NCBI RefSeq assembly: GCF_000143415.4
Contig: NW_003314302.1
Coordinates: 211,810-257,914, forward strand
DNA: 46,105 nt
Reading direction: 5' to 3'
From: Selaginella moellendorffii
Lineage: Eukaryota; Streptophyta; Lycopodiopsida; Selaginellales; Selaginellaceae
Numbering within the stretch: the first letter of the stretch is position 1; the number at the start of each line of letters is the position of its first letter. This document shows, one piece after another, positions 1 through 11,732 of this stretch. A program made the translations under genes and the position numbers. The notes under the pieces were generated by a model that saw nothing but the letters and a program-made list of their open reading frames with translations, had not been told where the DNA came from and searched no databases.

Positions 1-2153
1 TGTTAGTGCTAATTTAAGCTTTGATCCCAATAGACTGCACAAGTCCTCTCACAACTTTCTAGAGTTGGATCATTCCCAAAAACTACTTAGATACCATTCC
101 AATTAGCCCTAGCCCTATCTGCCATGAAACTGCAAAAGTTGGTAGGCCTACTAATCCACTTTAGTACAATGTCAAAGAGGGACTTCTAAAATATTTCATG
201 AGCCATCTGGTCTTGTAATTTTAAACTTTGTTGTTATAATTATCAAGTTGGAATATAGCATATGAAAAGGGTCAATTATTTTAAGATAATGAGAAAAAAT
301 AACTACTTCAGATCATATATATGTGGTTGTTCAACCTAATACTTGCTCTATATGGTCAAAATGTACTCATGCATTAGCAAGGTCACTTGACCCAAACATA
401 TTCATTTGGGAGACAAGATCTACACTAGAGGCGGGGCCCATAGTAGACATTTTGAAGACGAAGAGGCCCTCTTACTCACTAACAACTTGATCTAGAAATA
501 AGATAAACTTGTAGGGACATGATTTTTTACTGTAGTTTCCCCTCTTGAGATTCACACATCCAAGATTTTATCCTAAATAAAACAAAATGTAAGAGAGATA
601 TTATTGAAAAGTATGTAATATTATTTTCATACCTCCTAAGGCTAGTTATAAGTTGCATACATCGTAGTAACTCTCACAAGTTAGCCTCATCTAGTTGAGT
701 TTTTTTGCAGCCTAAATCGAATAGAATGGTTGCGATAAAATCCTTCAACATTGTTTTTTGAATATGCTTCAGAGTTGTAAATGAGTTTTTTATAGTCTCT
801 ATTTATACAGCATCATTAAAATGGTTGACTAAACTCCTTTGTATCCCTTTTTGCATTAGATGTGTGTGTGTGCCAATATGTACTACAACTTTACTAGCCT
901 CTTTGTCCCATGAATGAAAATAGTACATCTTGGCCCTACAAATGGCATGATATAATAGAACATTTTTGTAAAACTAGCATTTAAATGTAATGTTTCATGC
1001 TTATTTCTTGAGCACTTTTTTGGAGTTCCACTCTCACTTTCAACTTTTTGAGTCAGAGTTTACTCATGAAACTCATGTTTGGTCATAGTGTTTCAAAATG
1101 TCATCCCAAAGTCCTAGATTGTGGAAAAAAAGAGGATCAATCCTCTTGCATAGTAACTAAAGATACAATTATGTGGCAAAGAAATCCTAAAGATTAATGA
1201 GACTTAGTGGTACTCTCCCCACCTTACACCTTTAGGTGCCCTAGCCATGTGGCTAAAATGAGGTTCCAATAAGCCAATTTTATTATTTTACTATTCTAAA
1301 TAAAATGTAAGCATAAGTTTCACTAATGGTATTATGGATGGGAGGATTGATTATAAATCCTTAAAAAAATGTGAAATTTATACTGTGCTCTCAATTGCAT
1401 GCTTCATTCACATAATCTAAATACCCACTATAATGAACTATAAATATTATACCTTTGACATGCTAGAAATGTGTGGTTTTGATTTTGCATCAATTGTAGA
1501 CATCTTACTTGGTCTCCATCCCCTTTCATTTTGAGCTGATAATAAATGGTTGTTCAAAAAAGATGTTGCTATTGTATGTGGATGGAAGCTTGCTCATGGG
1601 CCTATGCAAAAATGAGTGCATGTTGATAGGAAGGCGGGAAATTGGAAAGTGTTACAGACAGCTTTGAATATTAATGAAGTCAGAGTTGGTAGAGTCTTAG
1701 CTAGTATTGGACTGGCATCTCCACTAGAACTAAAAGAGGAGGAAATAATGACAACTAACTCTTGCTTCAAATTCACTTTTGCATGATTGCAGCATCACAC
1801 TTTAATTGGAGATCCAAAAACTCAAATCTCCTTAGACTTGGAATGTTGCAAATCCCAATGCTATTCACTTTCACCCACACCTAAAAGACGAAACTCTGAT
1901 TGTTCAACTACACTAGTGTTGTTGCAAATCATAGCCCCTATTGAAACAAAACCAAGAGAAAGATCAAAACATCAACAAAGAAAATTTTCTAAAACAAGAT
2001 TTTGGGAGAAAGAAAGCAATAAGTGATCTTAGTAATGTAGAAGAAAGCTCTCCATTTTGTTGTCTTCAAGTTTTGGGACTTTGAACTTTTATGATAAGGT
2101 CTATTAGAAGTATAAAAAGATTATCTTGTTATACAATATTAAAAGTTTATATT
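1..2153. other. AT-rich intergenic DNA, no gene recognised
   Basis: No reading frame with recognisable protein similarity, no tRNA and no clear repeat structure is visible here. The short open frames near 1594-2026 have no motif and lie in AT-rich sequence. The last bases (2149-2153, ATATT) are the target-site duplication of the retrotransposon that begins at 2154. Confidence 0.6.
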
Positions 2154-3295
2154 TGTAGCACATGTGGTTTTGACCCTTTATCCTATGGTGATTTACTATA
2201 GGATAACACTACGAACTAGAATCTAAACCCTCTTTGTGCCACATGACAGAAGCCACATATCACATGCCACGTGTGCAAAGGACAATGGTATAGAACCCAA
2301 GTTTCAGGGCCCTGGGCCACTGAACGAAGGAACAATGCCAAATTCCCAAGCATGGAGCCAAGGAGCAATGGCACTAGAGCATGAAATGATTCCCAAGCAT
2401 ACAACCCAAGGAGCGAAGGAACAGGAGTACAGAGTGACTTGGAACAGTCCTAGAGCAATTAGCATCCTAATGCTAAGACTAGCATGCAAAATGGAGCCAA
2501 GCGGAGTCTGGCACCACTTCAGCATACCAATGGCCTAACACAAGGACATGGGTACTCCACCAGCTGGCATAGTGTGGAACTTAGGCTTAAACCCAAGCTG
2601 GATGCAGAACAAGGATAGACACACAAGCAGGAGCTAAATTATGCCTTAGATTGGTTAGCTATGCCCAACCTACCCACTATCCCTACTATATATTTGGAAC
2701 CCCCTATATCCCCCCCCTGAGGAACACACACTTTGGGCTTTCACCCCAAGCCTCCTTTAGTATCAGGAGTTAGTCTCTAGGACAAACTTGAAACTTACTA
2801 AATATGGAATGTCCTTAGATTGCGAATTTGGACACAAAACGAACACCATTGTGTTCAAGCTAATCTTTACATTCCGTAGATATGCCAAATGAGCAAATGT
2901 AAATATTTTCCATAAATAGCATTTGGGACCGGAATGAGACCAACACAAAGGGCATGATAGCAACAGTGTTTGGCAAACATAGTAAGCTATCATCCAGCAA
3001 TATTGAGGGACTAGTTTCAATACGTGGAACTTCTTGTCAAGCTAGTGCAAGACAGAGCAAAAAAGAACTAAAAAGCCAGGCCAAGTATGCTTGGGCAAAT
3101 AGACACTTAGGAATTCCATCCTTATGCTCATCTAACCAAGTATAGATGCAAAGTCTAGATTACTAACACTTAAACAAGAGGGACTAAAAAAGGTTCCAGC
3201 AATATTGACCTTCTGCCATTATGGCAGTAAGGAAAGAGTGTCCGTAAGGACTAGTTGACAAGTAACTTTCGATACCCGAAGTCACATTCTAATGA
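2154..3295 (-). repeat. Family A left LTR (3' LTR in element orientation)
   Basis: Starts TGTAGCAC and runs collinearly with 7758-9158, including the block from the TATCCTATGG hairpin near the edge to the shared GTCACATTC near the inner edge. The inner boundary is approximate because the last nine bases differ from the right LTR. There is no MITE in this copy, so it is one of the empty sites that prove the MITE insertion at 8006. A C-rich run near 2710-2717 varies in length between LTR copies. Confidence 0.8.
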
Positions 3296-6200
3296 ATAAA
3301 GCTTAAATTAGAACACAAAAGTATTCCAAGTAAGTTATCATCTGATAAACTAGTATAATAGGATAAGAACTACCAAAACCACTATCATTGGAAAACATAG
3401 AATTCACCATCCAACAAAATTCAATAGCAAGTATATCATTAAGTAAACTTAATGAGAAAACTTAACTACTAAAGATTGTAGACAATATGCTAAACAACTT
3501 ACTAAAGATAATTCAAGGAACACAAAGTATCCTTAACCGACAAGCACAATGCTCACAAATGTATCATCCAAAGGAAACAACATCCTAATCTATCAAAACT
3601 AACTCGAACAACAACTAACAAAACTGAATGAATGTGGTAAAACCAACAAACACTTAGTCATGTCAACCATTGCATCAGCAAATCTGAATAAATCCCAGTC
3701 AAATTTACGAAGGATCCTAACTTACTTTAGCAAATGTCAGTAACATTCTATCAATGTCTAAAACCCAAGAGACCAATCTAAAGTAAACCACAAAGAACAT
3801 ATGGTATTGCGAAAAGCCATAAGCTATCAAAGAGAATAATTAACCATCATGAAAGATCATCAATCATCCCATCAATAAAGAGATGCATAATCATCATCGA
3901 AGAAATAATCCACCATCTTGAAGAACGGCAAACCATTTTATACCAATAATAATCAAGCAAAACATTTGACAAGGATAATCAACTATCCTAGATGATAGTA
4001 AATCATCATCAATGATTGCTAGATACAAATACTAATTTTAATATCAAAACTAATGAGCTGAAATGCCTTCCCTAACAAATCCCAATAAATGAAAAAATGA
4101 GCATGAAAACTCAAGAAACCAAAAGCTCAAAGAAGCCTATAGCCATATTTTGTCTAACAATTACCACAAGTCTCGCATGAACCAACTTCAATATTAAAGA
4201 ATAAATCACAGTGCAACCTACAATATCCTCCTCAATATATCTATAAACTAAATTTCATAATGCCAAAGCTAATGAAGAGCATATTTGCATCAATCCAAAA
4301 GCTAAGCACAATGGAGCTATGCTCAACAAGTATCATCAAATCGATCCTCCATGAATCTAATTTTAGCAAGACATAACTCACTTTATAACAAGCACAAAGA
4401 GAATCATTAATGATTGATATATCCCCAACTTAAATCCAACAAGGATTCAATCACTTCAATATTAATCACTAACTCTTCCTCTCGTAAAATTATCATAGTC
4501 CACAATTGAATCATTTTTCAAAGAAAAGCTCAAAGCTTAATCTCGACCAAGCAATTTTGTCTAAAATATAACTAACTCAACTTGCCACTTAGTTCATTTA
4601 AACGTCAATACAGTTGCTAACTAGCAAATGCATGGTTGCCAATAACACAAAGCTACAACCAAATCATCAATATTATTTTCATCGAGACTAATGAAACTTA
4701 ATATCAATTCTAAGGAGAGACATCTCATTTCACTCAAATCTCAACATCAATATTGTCAATAACAAGGCATCACTTCAATGCCATCAACACCATAACAAAG
4801 CTAGAAGAAAGAAAGAGTGATTCACCACTCAAAGCTTTTTAGCAACCAAGTTAACCAAAGTCAAAGATACTTTAGTCAGTATTTGAGACTAGTTTTTCAA
4901 TAAAACTTAATTACAGATAACACATCATCAAGGAGTAATTCACCACATCCAAGACTCAATGAAATCTAACACCACAGACTAAATGCAACTAAATGATATC
5001 GATAGACGTAGAGTTGATATGCTAACATGAAAAACTCATATAAGTTTAACGACACGATCCTTTGCAACACCATCCGATAAAGCAAGCCCATCACTACTAA
5101 ATCATCATCGAGTGAAGCAAGTGTCAAACAGTCTTTGACAAAATCTATAAGCAATCACTAGTTGCAAAGCAACCAACAATCACTCTTCAAGTTGCTTTCA
5201 CAAGACCCAAACACTAAACTCATGCCATCAAATCATATGCTTGTCCAATATGAACATAATACCCCAGATACAAGATATTGGCTCATGGACAAGCACGAAC
5301 TAAATGACCACTCAAATCTAACTTAACTGTAATAAACTCACTAATGCGTTTCCAACAGCTCTAAGCATGCCTTGAAAAGGCTAGTTGTGCATGATTAACA
5401 CTCAGTTGAAACTAAAGTGAAGACCATGAGATGGATTCATATTGGTACACAACCTCCTCATAGACAAAGCTATAATATAGGTACTAACATCTCAACTTCA
5501 CAACTAAGTTGGACATCACCATCCTTAGCTAAGTTGTAGGGCTACCAAGACTAAATCAAGATTAGTGAGAGCTCACTACCCTCATAAAGTTTAACGAAAT
5601 GCAAAATGAAACCTGCCACCAAGCAAAACACTATAGAAGAAAGGCACAAAGGTCACCTTTCTTAAAAAGTGCAACGGCCACTTTTCTACACCAACTCCAG
5701 ACTCTATCCAACTCAATTGCCTTAGCCCCAAAAGTCAACATCCCTTTCGGGCACATCATACAAACTATGTACTAAAATCTAAGACAACTGAAGTCAACTC
5801 TAAGCCTTCACTAGTTTGTATTGGCTTACAAAAATGGAAAGGTTTTCGAACAAAGTGATCAATAGATCAACCATTGAAAAAGTCTAAGAAAATTTGTGGA
5901 AAATTTTCCATCCTAGAGAAAGAATGACTCTCAATCTAAGAATACAAACATTCAAGACTCAACTAACTTCCTCTTACCAACAACTTCACATATGTTCACC
6001 TTAACACAAGTTCTCAAGAGCCATAGTATGCTTCAACATTGAAAATTTTGCTCATATTTTTTACATCTAACATTGACATCCGCAAAATGCAAAATGAATA
6101 TCCAAAGTTTGATTACGAAGACCACATCTTTGAATATCCACATTGCACTAACACTCTTCTTCAACCACTTTCAAGATTTAATATGAGGTGAAAACACTAA

Positions 6201-7757
6201 CAAGAAAAATGACATGGAAAATCAAGCTCTAAAGAAAATTCATTATCACTCGAACAACAATGCCATTTCCACTAACACAAGTGCTCGCAATATCAATGCC
6301 TTAACTACACATCTTCTCCATTCAACAATCTACTTCAAGTGCTAACGGATCAACTGATGAGCTATATCAAATGAATGCTATAACCCTTTCTAACACCTAA
6401 TGGGCAAATCTTCAAGGAAACAAGGTACCAACTTAAGCTTAGCATAATGGATCATTATTGAGAATTCAGTCAAAGTTACTACAATGCTATTATATGCAAG
6501 TAGGCTAGCTTCACTATCAACCACTTTGGGATTGATTATCATTTAACCAAGCAACTTTGTAAATGTATTACTCACTATCACATGGATATGATATAGAAAT
6601 CATAATGACTTAATCATCAGTTGAGCAACACCACGAGAAACACTCATGTCATTACCTCAAAAGTTTATATGACTATCAAGTGCCAACTTGATTCGACAAA
6701 ATGCAATATAAATGCCACACTTCACCGATAGAGATTTACAACACCTAACACCACTAATTTTTATTCACAATATGGACAAGTTCATGCCACTCTCTTTCCG
6801 ACCAAACTCAAAATTAATCCAACACCAAGTTACTTAAGAAGCAATAACAAGGTTCCCCAGAAAAGAATTGAGCATTGTAACCTATGTCTTCTAATAACGA
6901 GCCTAGACAAAATGGTTTAGCATTTCACCGCTATCCATCCCACAACTCACCATTTGTAAGACCATCATTTCCAATATGCACCAAGGTAGGGACTCTTGAT
7001 TGCAGAATGCGAACATGAGCAATGAGTGAACACCTCATTACAAATCATTTCTTCAAAAAGAGAAAATGATTTATGTATTTGATCCTTCGTCCCTGATAAC
7101 TTTTTTTTTGGTCCTAACTTTGACTTAACCTCAAGCTTACGTTTGCACTGCCTTCAGTCCAATCCAAGAAAAGTTTATAAGAGAGCACGGCAATGATTAC
7201 TTAAATCAATAGACTAATCCCTATAGTCTTGATTGATCCACTCATAATCATGCCTAGAAAGGATCCACTAGTGCCATGCTAGACAGCTACGGACCAGCCT
7301 ATTTGCCACTCATAGCAAACCTAGGGAAGGTTTACTTTCACCCATAGTATAAGGAACAACTCATAGAACCACTGATAGGCTAACATTAATCCTGCCAACT
7401 CAAAGTGTAACCTTGAGTTGCTAATGTGCCTCACTCATGAGCCCAAGCGCAAACTTGTGTTAATGGAACATCTCACATCCATCTTATGAGCTCAAGAGCA
7501 AGCTCATATAATACAATACAAAAAGGTAACCAAATCCAACCAATGCGAAGTTTTTATACCTAAACATATACCCACTCGAATCATCGTTTTCATCTCTGCG
7601 TATCATGGCTAGGGTGTCCAGCTGGAAATAAGGCCCCAAATCGCAGAGGTTCTTACGAGTAGCAGCTATAGCATGCCTGAGAGCACCGTGATGCAACGAG
7701 ATTAGTTGCCCAATTTCACTAGATAGTACTCGCTAAGACTCATTCTCTGATACCAAA
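3296..7757 (-). other. Internal region of family A, non-coding
   Basis: AT-rich sequence of about 4.5 kb between the LTRs. I see no gag-pol motif on either strand; the longest open frames (4966-5154 and 7484-7696, both minus) have no recognisable domain. The part from about 4432 to 7757 is repeated in inverted orientation at 20258-22662 and 30228-31074. Confidence 0.7.
7745..7755 (-). promoter_or_regulatory. Primer-binding site (initiator tRNA-Met) of family A
   Basis: On the minus strand this reads TGGTATCAGAG, the standard plant PBS complementary to the 3' end of initiator tRNA-Met. It is separated from the LTR edge at 7758 by two bases, which places the 5' LTR at 7758-9158 and sets transcription leftward. 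Confidence 0.88.
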
Positions 7758-7781
7758 TGTCGTGTATGTGGTTTTGACCCT

Positions 7782-7810
7782 TTATCCTATGGTGATTTAC
7801 CATAGGATAA
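7782..7810. repeat. Perfect 12-bp stem / 5-nt loop hairpin near the LTR edge
   Basis: TTATCCTATGGT, loop GATTT, ACCATAGGATAA. The same hairpin is perfect at 44583-44611 and has one mismatch near 2176-2204. It lies about 25 bp inside the LTR terminus. In the right-arm copy it is replaced by a different palindrome (20201-20228). Confidence 0.85.
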
Positions 7811-8005
7811 CATCACGAAGTGGAACCTAAACCCTCTTTGTGCCACATGACAGATGCCACATGTCATATGCCACGTGTCCAAAGGATAATGGTGTGAAAC
7901 CTGAGTTTCAGAGCCTTGGGCCACTGAACAAAGGAACAGTGCCAAACTCCCAAGCATGGAGCCAAAGAGCAATGGAACTAGAACACGGAATGACTTCTGA
8001 GCATA

Positions 8006-8297
8006 TAATGCTTTATTTCGTTAAAGTGGGACTTTTCATTATCCCACTTATGGTGTGTGGCCACATGCCATTTTTATAACAACAATAAAAAATTGAAGTT
8101 TTAACTTTATAATTTATAAATTAAAAACTTTTCATATGATTTTGTGTTATAATATTGTGAAATATAAAAAAATAAATTAAAAAACTGATAGAAATATTAA
8201 TAAATATTAATTAAGTACTAGGAAATGGCATGTGGACACATGCTAATTAATGTCCCACTTTACTGAATAAGTCCCACTTTAACGAAATAAAACATTA
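8006..8297. mobile_element. MITE with 29-bp terminal inverted repeats and TA target duplication
   Basis: A 292-bp AT-rich insertion inside the LTR. Its ends are inverted copies of a 29-bp sequence differing at one base, containing TTTCGTTAAAGTGGGACTT. It is flanked by TA at 8004-8005 and 8298-8299. The homologous places in 2154-3295 and, inverted, near 20165 lack it and read through GCATACA. There is no coding capacity. The TA duplication fits a Tc1/mariner-type (Stowaway-like) transposase, although the TIR is not the canonical Stowaway CTCCCTCC. Confidence 0.9.
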
Positions 8298-9185
8298 TAG
8301 CCCAAGGAGCGAAGGAATAGGAGCTCGGAGTGACTTGGAATAGTCCTAGAGCAACCAATATCTTAATGCCAAGACCAACATGCAAAACGGAGCCAAATAG
8401 AGTCTAGCGCTATTTTAGCATACTGGTGGCCTAACGCAAGGACATAGGTATTCCACCAGCTAGCATGGTGTTGAACTTAGGCTTAGACCCAAGCCGGACG
8501 CAAAACAAAGATAGACACGCAAGCGGGAGCTAAATTATGCCTTAGGTTGGTCAGCCATGCCTGACCTACCCACTATCCTTACGATACATTTGAAACCCCC
8601 TATATCCCCCCTCCCCCCCTTGAGGAACACACGCTTTGGGCTTTCACCCCAAGCCTCCTTTAGTATCAAGAGTTAGTCTCTTCGAAACTTACTAAATATG
8701 GAATGTCCTTAATTGTGTTCAAGCTAATCTTTACATTCCGTAAATATGCCAGATGAGCAAATGTAAATATTTTCCATAAATAGCATTTAGGACCGGAATG
8801 AGATTAACATAAAGAGCATGATAGCAAAGGTGTTTGGTAAACACGGTAAACTATCATCCAGCGAGATTGAGGAACTAGTTTCAATACGCAAGGGTTCTTG
8901 TCAAGTTAGTGCAAGACAGAGCAAAAAAAAATTAAAAAGCCAAGCCAAATATGCTTGGCTAAATAAACACTTAGGAATTCTGTCCTTATGCTTATCCGGC
9001 CAAGTATGGATGCAAAGTCTAGTTTACTAACACTTGAACAGAGGGACTAATAAAGGGTCTAACAATACTGATCTCCTACCATCATGATAGTAAGGAAAGA
9101 GTGTCCATAAAGACTAGCTGACAGGTAACTTTTGATACCCAAAGTCACATTCGCGACAATATTGTCTTCCAATCTTTACACTGGT

Positions 9186-9695
9186 GTAAACTATAAATTT
9201 TTCCTTTCTAATTTACTAGTTTATCTCATTTATCCAACCATCATAGCCTTGGCCTTAGTTAAATTCCCTTGCTAAAATTCCTATCTATTGTACCAGCTCC
9301 TACTTAGTTCTACTTAACTTCAACAACTCATTCCACAAGCAATAAAATATTAACTATCTATCCATGGGCCATACCCATACTGAGCTATTAAGCCATGGTG
9401 TTTCCCTATGGTGTCCTGAAGCAAGTGTTACACTCAAGGCTTGAGATTTAAAATATCCCATGATTAAGTCTTATTATACCAAGGGAGGGGGGAGGGGGGG
9501 GGGGGGGGGAGGGAATTGGGAAAGAATTTGGGAATTCATGGATGGATGGCTAATACTTTATTGCTCGTGTAGTGAGTTAATAAAATCAAGTATGACCAAG
9601 TAGGAGTTAGTATAATAAGCAGGAACTTTGGCAAAAGAACTTAATTAAGGCCAAGGCCGTGATGGTCAGATAGACGAGGTAAGCTAATGGCTTAC
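9186..9695. mobile_element. Long-terminal-inverted-repeat element (left arm)
   Basis: The outer ~180 bp on each side are inverted copies (GTAAACTATAA... on the left, ...GGCTTAC on the right), with a core containing a long G tract at about 9490-9511. The same element in inverted orientation is at 18770-19361. There is no coding capacity and I found no clean target duplication, so the class (foldback or Mutator-like derivative) is undecided. It lies directly outside LTR family A. Confidence 0.65.
9488..9511. repeat. G-rich homopolymer tract
   Basis: A nearly pure run of guanines inside the core of the long-inverted-repeat element, broken only by single adenines. The corresponding central-copy element has no such run, so it expanded after the duplication. 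It is G-quadruplex-prone and a likely site of sequencing error. Confidence 0.8.
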
Positions 9696-10299
9696 AACTG
9701 GATTCAAAAACATGTTTAAACTTATCATGTAAAGTATTTTGAGTTAAAATGCAAAGAAATGTCACCTCAAACATGTGCCATTACTAATATACCATTATAT
9801 GAAAAGTAATAGTGATTTAATCCTAGGATCTATCATTGATTAATGCTGTATAAATAAGGTTTATATGAAGTGCAGAGGACTATGTTGTACAATATTAACA
9901 AGTGCTGTATCACATCGAATTCAAAAACATGGTCAAAGTTATTATATAAACTACCTTTCGGTAGAATGGAAAGAAATATCACCTCAAGCATGCTCCATAA
10001 TGTGAAAGATAGGAACAATTTTATTCTAGGATCTACCATTGATCAACTATTGCCAAACTAATTAAATATTGTACATATTTTCAGTGCTTTATTAAAGTTA
10101 GAAATCATTATATTCTTTTAAACTCATTTCAATATATTCCATCTGTATACTACTATCTATCATCTATAGTAAATTATTTGTCACATTGCTTTGGAAATAA
10201 CACCTTCATAAAACAAGAATAATATGAATATATAAATTTTTGTATCTTTTGCTCTTTGTGTTAACTAAATGAAAATTTAACAAATAAATGACATGTAAA
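9696..10299. other. AT-rich flank of the module, no gene
   Basis: No coding signal. The stretch matches, inverted, the flank at 18431-18769, with roughly 300 bp missing from the latter, and the right-hand flank at about 43850-44555. It therefore belongs to the repeated unit rather than to unique DNA. Confidence 0.65.
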
Positions 10300-10372
10300 G
10301 CACTTGTAGCTCAGTGGATAAAGCATCTGTTTCTGGAGTAGAAAGTCACAGGTTCGAACCCTGTCCAGCGCG
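10300..10372 (+). pseudogene. tRNA-Arg(CCU)-derived pseudo-tRNA
   Basis: 73 bases fold as a tRNA: acceptor GCACTTG/CCAGCGC with mismatches at pairs 3-70 and 6-67, a D arm with GCTC facing AAGC, and a good T arm (ACAGG-TTCGAAC-CCTGT). The anticodon loop is TTCTGGA, giving CTG where the plant tRNA-Arg has TTCCTAA. The copy at 38446-38512 still reads CCT. The mismatches make function doubtful. A-box and B-box promoter sequences are still visible. Confidence 0.75.
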
Positions 10373-10383
10373 CTCATTACTTT

Positions 10384-10407
10384 GCATGGTGCTAATAATG
10401 CCAAGGT
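10384..10407 (+). repeat. Short duplicated piece of tRNA-Ile anticodon arm
   Basis: About 24 bases matching the tRNA-Ile anticodon arm at 10446-10470 (GCATGGTGCTAATAA). It sits between the Arg-like and Ile-like tRNA remnants and probably arose by local slippage or a partial copy event. Confidence 0.6.
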
Positions 10408-10436
10408 AATCTAAATCTGATTCCATTCCATCATTG

Positions 10437-10495
10437 CTGGTTAGAGCATGGTGCTAATAACGCCAAGGTCGCAGGTTCGAAACCTGCATGGGCCA
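10437..10495 (+). pseudogene. 5'-truncated tRNA-Ile(AAU)
   Basis: Holds the last part of the D loop, a complete anticodon arm with AAT, the variable loop, an intact T arm and the 3' acceptor (ATGGGCC). The 5' acceptor strand and the first half of the D arm are missing, so it cannot form a tRNA. Unlike the matching remnants at 18231-18294 and 38333-38382 it keeps the anticodon 3' stem and variable loop. Confidence 0.85.
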
Positions 10496-10763
10496 ATTCG
10501 CAATTTAACGTTAACTATTGTTTAGTAACCTTTTCAAAAAAAGGGAAAGAAAAAGTTATTAATTTATAAATAATTAACAAGAAAAACAAATGTTATTTAC
10601 TAACATTTACCTCCCCCAAATTGAGCTAACAAAATTCAGGATAAATAAAAGCTGAAACCTGCATGGGCAAAATATTTTTCTCGTAATTTAAAATTAACTG
10701 TTGTTTGTAAACATTGGTAATTAACTAGCCTTTTCAAGAAAAAGGGAGAAATAGCTTAATGTA
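10496..10763. other. Module spacer with tandem copy of the tRNA 3' end
   Basis: Holds a second copy of the end of tRNA-Ile (GAAACCTGCATGGGC near 10654-10668) followed by a copy of its downstream sequence, so roughly 10481-10545 and 10654-10750 are direct repeats. No coding frame. Homologous spacers lie at 17971-18230 and 38067-38332. Confidence 0.65.
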
Positions 10764-11501
10764 TCACACTTCAATCTCACTATATTTCACAATTTCACAA
10801 TCGCTAGTCGACTTAGCAGACCTTTCTGCGTGGAACCACTGGATCTTCCGCCCCTCGAGTTGGCGCCCTCTCCTGGCAAGCCCGTCCGCTACATTATTCT
10901 CATATACCTTGTCGTGCGCCTTGACTTTGCACAGCCGGATCTCCATCCCGCTCTTTGCTGCCGCACCAACGATGCACTGCAGGAGCGGCTTGAGCTGGAT
11001 GCAGTCGGGGTGCTCAGGCCGGCACTGCGCAAACTGTAACAGCTTCAGCGATTGCAAACTGTCCGTGTAGATATTCAGCTTGTTGGACTGCCAGTAACCT
11101 CGAGCCCTGTACAGCTGCACTGCCGCGATGGAGTCGTGTATCGCAAGAAGCTCCATGTTGAGTGAAGACACGATGAGGCTGTCGACGATAGGGTTCCCGT
11201 TTTTGCACCAGCCGTTCTCCTGCGGGACTTGCACCGCCATGCCCGTCCCTTTGTGGGACTCCTCTGCCGACGGGAAGTAGACGCCGTACCCTGCCGAGAG
11301 CGACTCTTTATCGAAGGAACCATCAGTGAATACATTCCAAGGAGAAGATGCTTTTATTTCATCAAGTCCTCGCTCACGAGTACAAATGGTAATGGCCCAT
11401 TTCTGCCATGGCTTTCCTAATCTGACTCCTACACCACCACACACCTTCTTGTTCGCGACGCACGCTTCATCCTCGCCAGCTTTGCGCTTGAGAGCCATCA
11501 T
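10764..11501 (-). CDS. RNase HI-like protein, left copy
   Basis: 245 codons, no intron, start ATG at 11501 followed at once by a second ATG. The RNase H fold is complete. The first catalytic Asp is in FTDGSF (D60), Glu in MELLA (E117), the second Asp in YTDSLQ (D147), and the final His and Asp are in KVKAH (H196) and NNVADGLA (D206). This is the full DEDD set expected to cleave the RNA strand of RNA/DNA hybrids. The N terminus has a basic KRK...NKK pair that could be a nuclear localisation signal. It has no reverse-transcriptase neighbour. It differs from the central copy by a few residues (YRARG for YKAQG). The frame is richer in GC than its surroundings. The family assignment is secure from motifs; the biological role is unknown. 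Confidence 0.85.
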   Translation of the reverse strand: MMALKRKAGEDEACVANKKVCGGVGVRLGKPWQKWAITICTRERGLDEIKASSPWNVFTDGSFDKESLSAGYGVYFPSAEESHKGTGMAVQVPQENGWCKNGNPIVDSLIVSSLNMELLAIHDSIAAVQLYRARGYWQSNKLNIYTDSLQSLKLLQFAQCRPEHPDCIQLKPLLQCIVGAAAKSGMEIRLCKVKAHDKVYENNVADGLARRGRQLEGRKIQWFHAERSAKSTSDCEIVKYSEIEV

Positions 11502-11570
11502 CTTGTGCGTCTCGGAAGATTACCCTAAGTTTTGGGGCCCCAATTTCCACATGTATAGGTGGCTTTGGTC

Positions 11571-11590
11571 GTACGAAAACATTTTCTTAC
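11571..11590. promoter_or_regulatory. Upstream palindrome of RNase H gene, decayed copy
   Basis: Reads GTACGAAAACATTTTCTTAC, about 70 bp upstream of the start. The equivalent right copy (37236-37255) is a perfect 20-bp palindrome and the central copy (17144-17163) has perfect 9-bp arms. Its constant place suggests a protein-binding site; this is inference. Confidence 0.5.
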
Positions 11591-11732
11591 AAAGTAGATG
11601 CGAACTCGCCACCCTGGAGAATCAGATGAAGAAAAGCAAAAAACATCCTGCACTTGTCCAGCCAAAGATGGATTGATCGATTAGCAAACTATGACAGCAA
11701 CAACAATGAAAAAGTGAAAAGAGGCATTTTCT

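Larger units (their letters stand above)
2154..9158 (-). mobile_element. Non-autonomous LTR retrotransposon, family A (left-arm copy)
   Basis: A complete two-LTR element on the minus strand. The two LTRs start at 2154 and 7758 and share the same order of sequence. The right LTR begins TGTCG and ends CGACA, the canonical TG...CA with a 5-bp inverted tip. The element is flanked by the 5-bp direct repeat ATATT (2149-2153 and 9159-9163). A primer-binding site matching initiator tRNA-Met lies two bases inside the right LTR on the minus strand, which fixes the orientation. The ~4.5 kb internal part has no open frame above about 70 codons and no gag, protease, integrase or reverse-transcriptase motif that I can find, so it must have moved with enzymes supplied in trans. 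The inverted copy at 19389-31074 shows that it was already here before the segment was duplicated. Confidence 0.85.
7758..9158 (-). repeat. Family A right LTR (5' LTR), carrying a MITE
   Basis: Begins TGTCGTGT and ends TTCGCGACA; TGTCG/CGACA are perfect inverted tips. It is about 1.1 kb without the 292-bp MITE at 8006-8297. It is homologous to 2154-3295 and, inverted, to 19389-20257. The ATATT after position 9158 matches the five bases before 2154. Confidence 0.85.

Noticed and set aside
2236-2538. 100-codon frame and overlapping frames in family A LTRs (also 7840-8079, 44641-44823)
   Set aside because: They lie in LTR sequence, are not conserved in length among copies, and one is extended only by the MITE.
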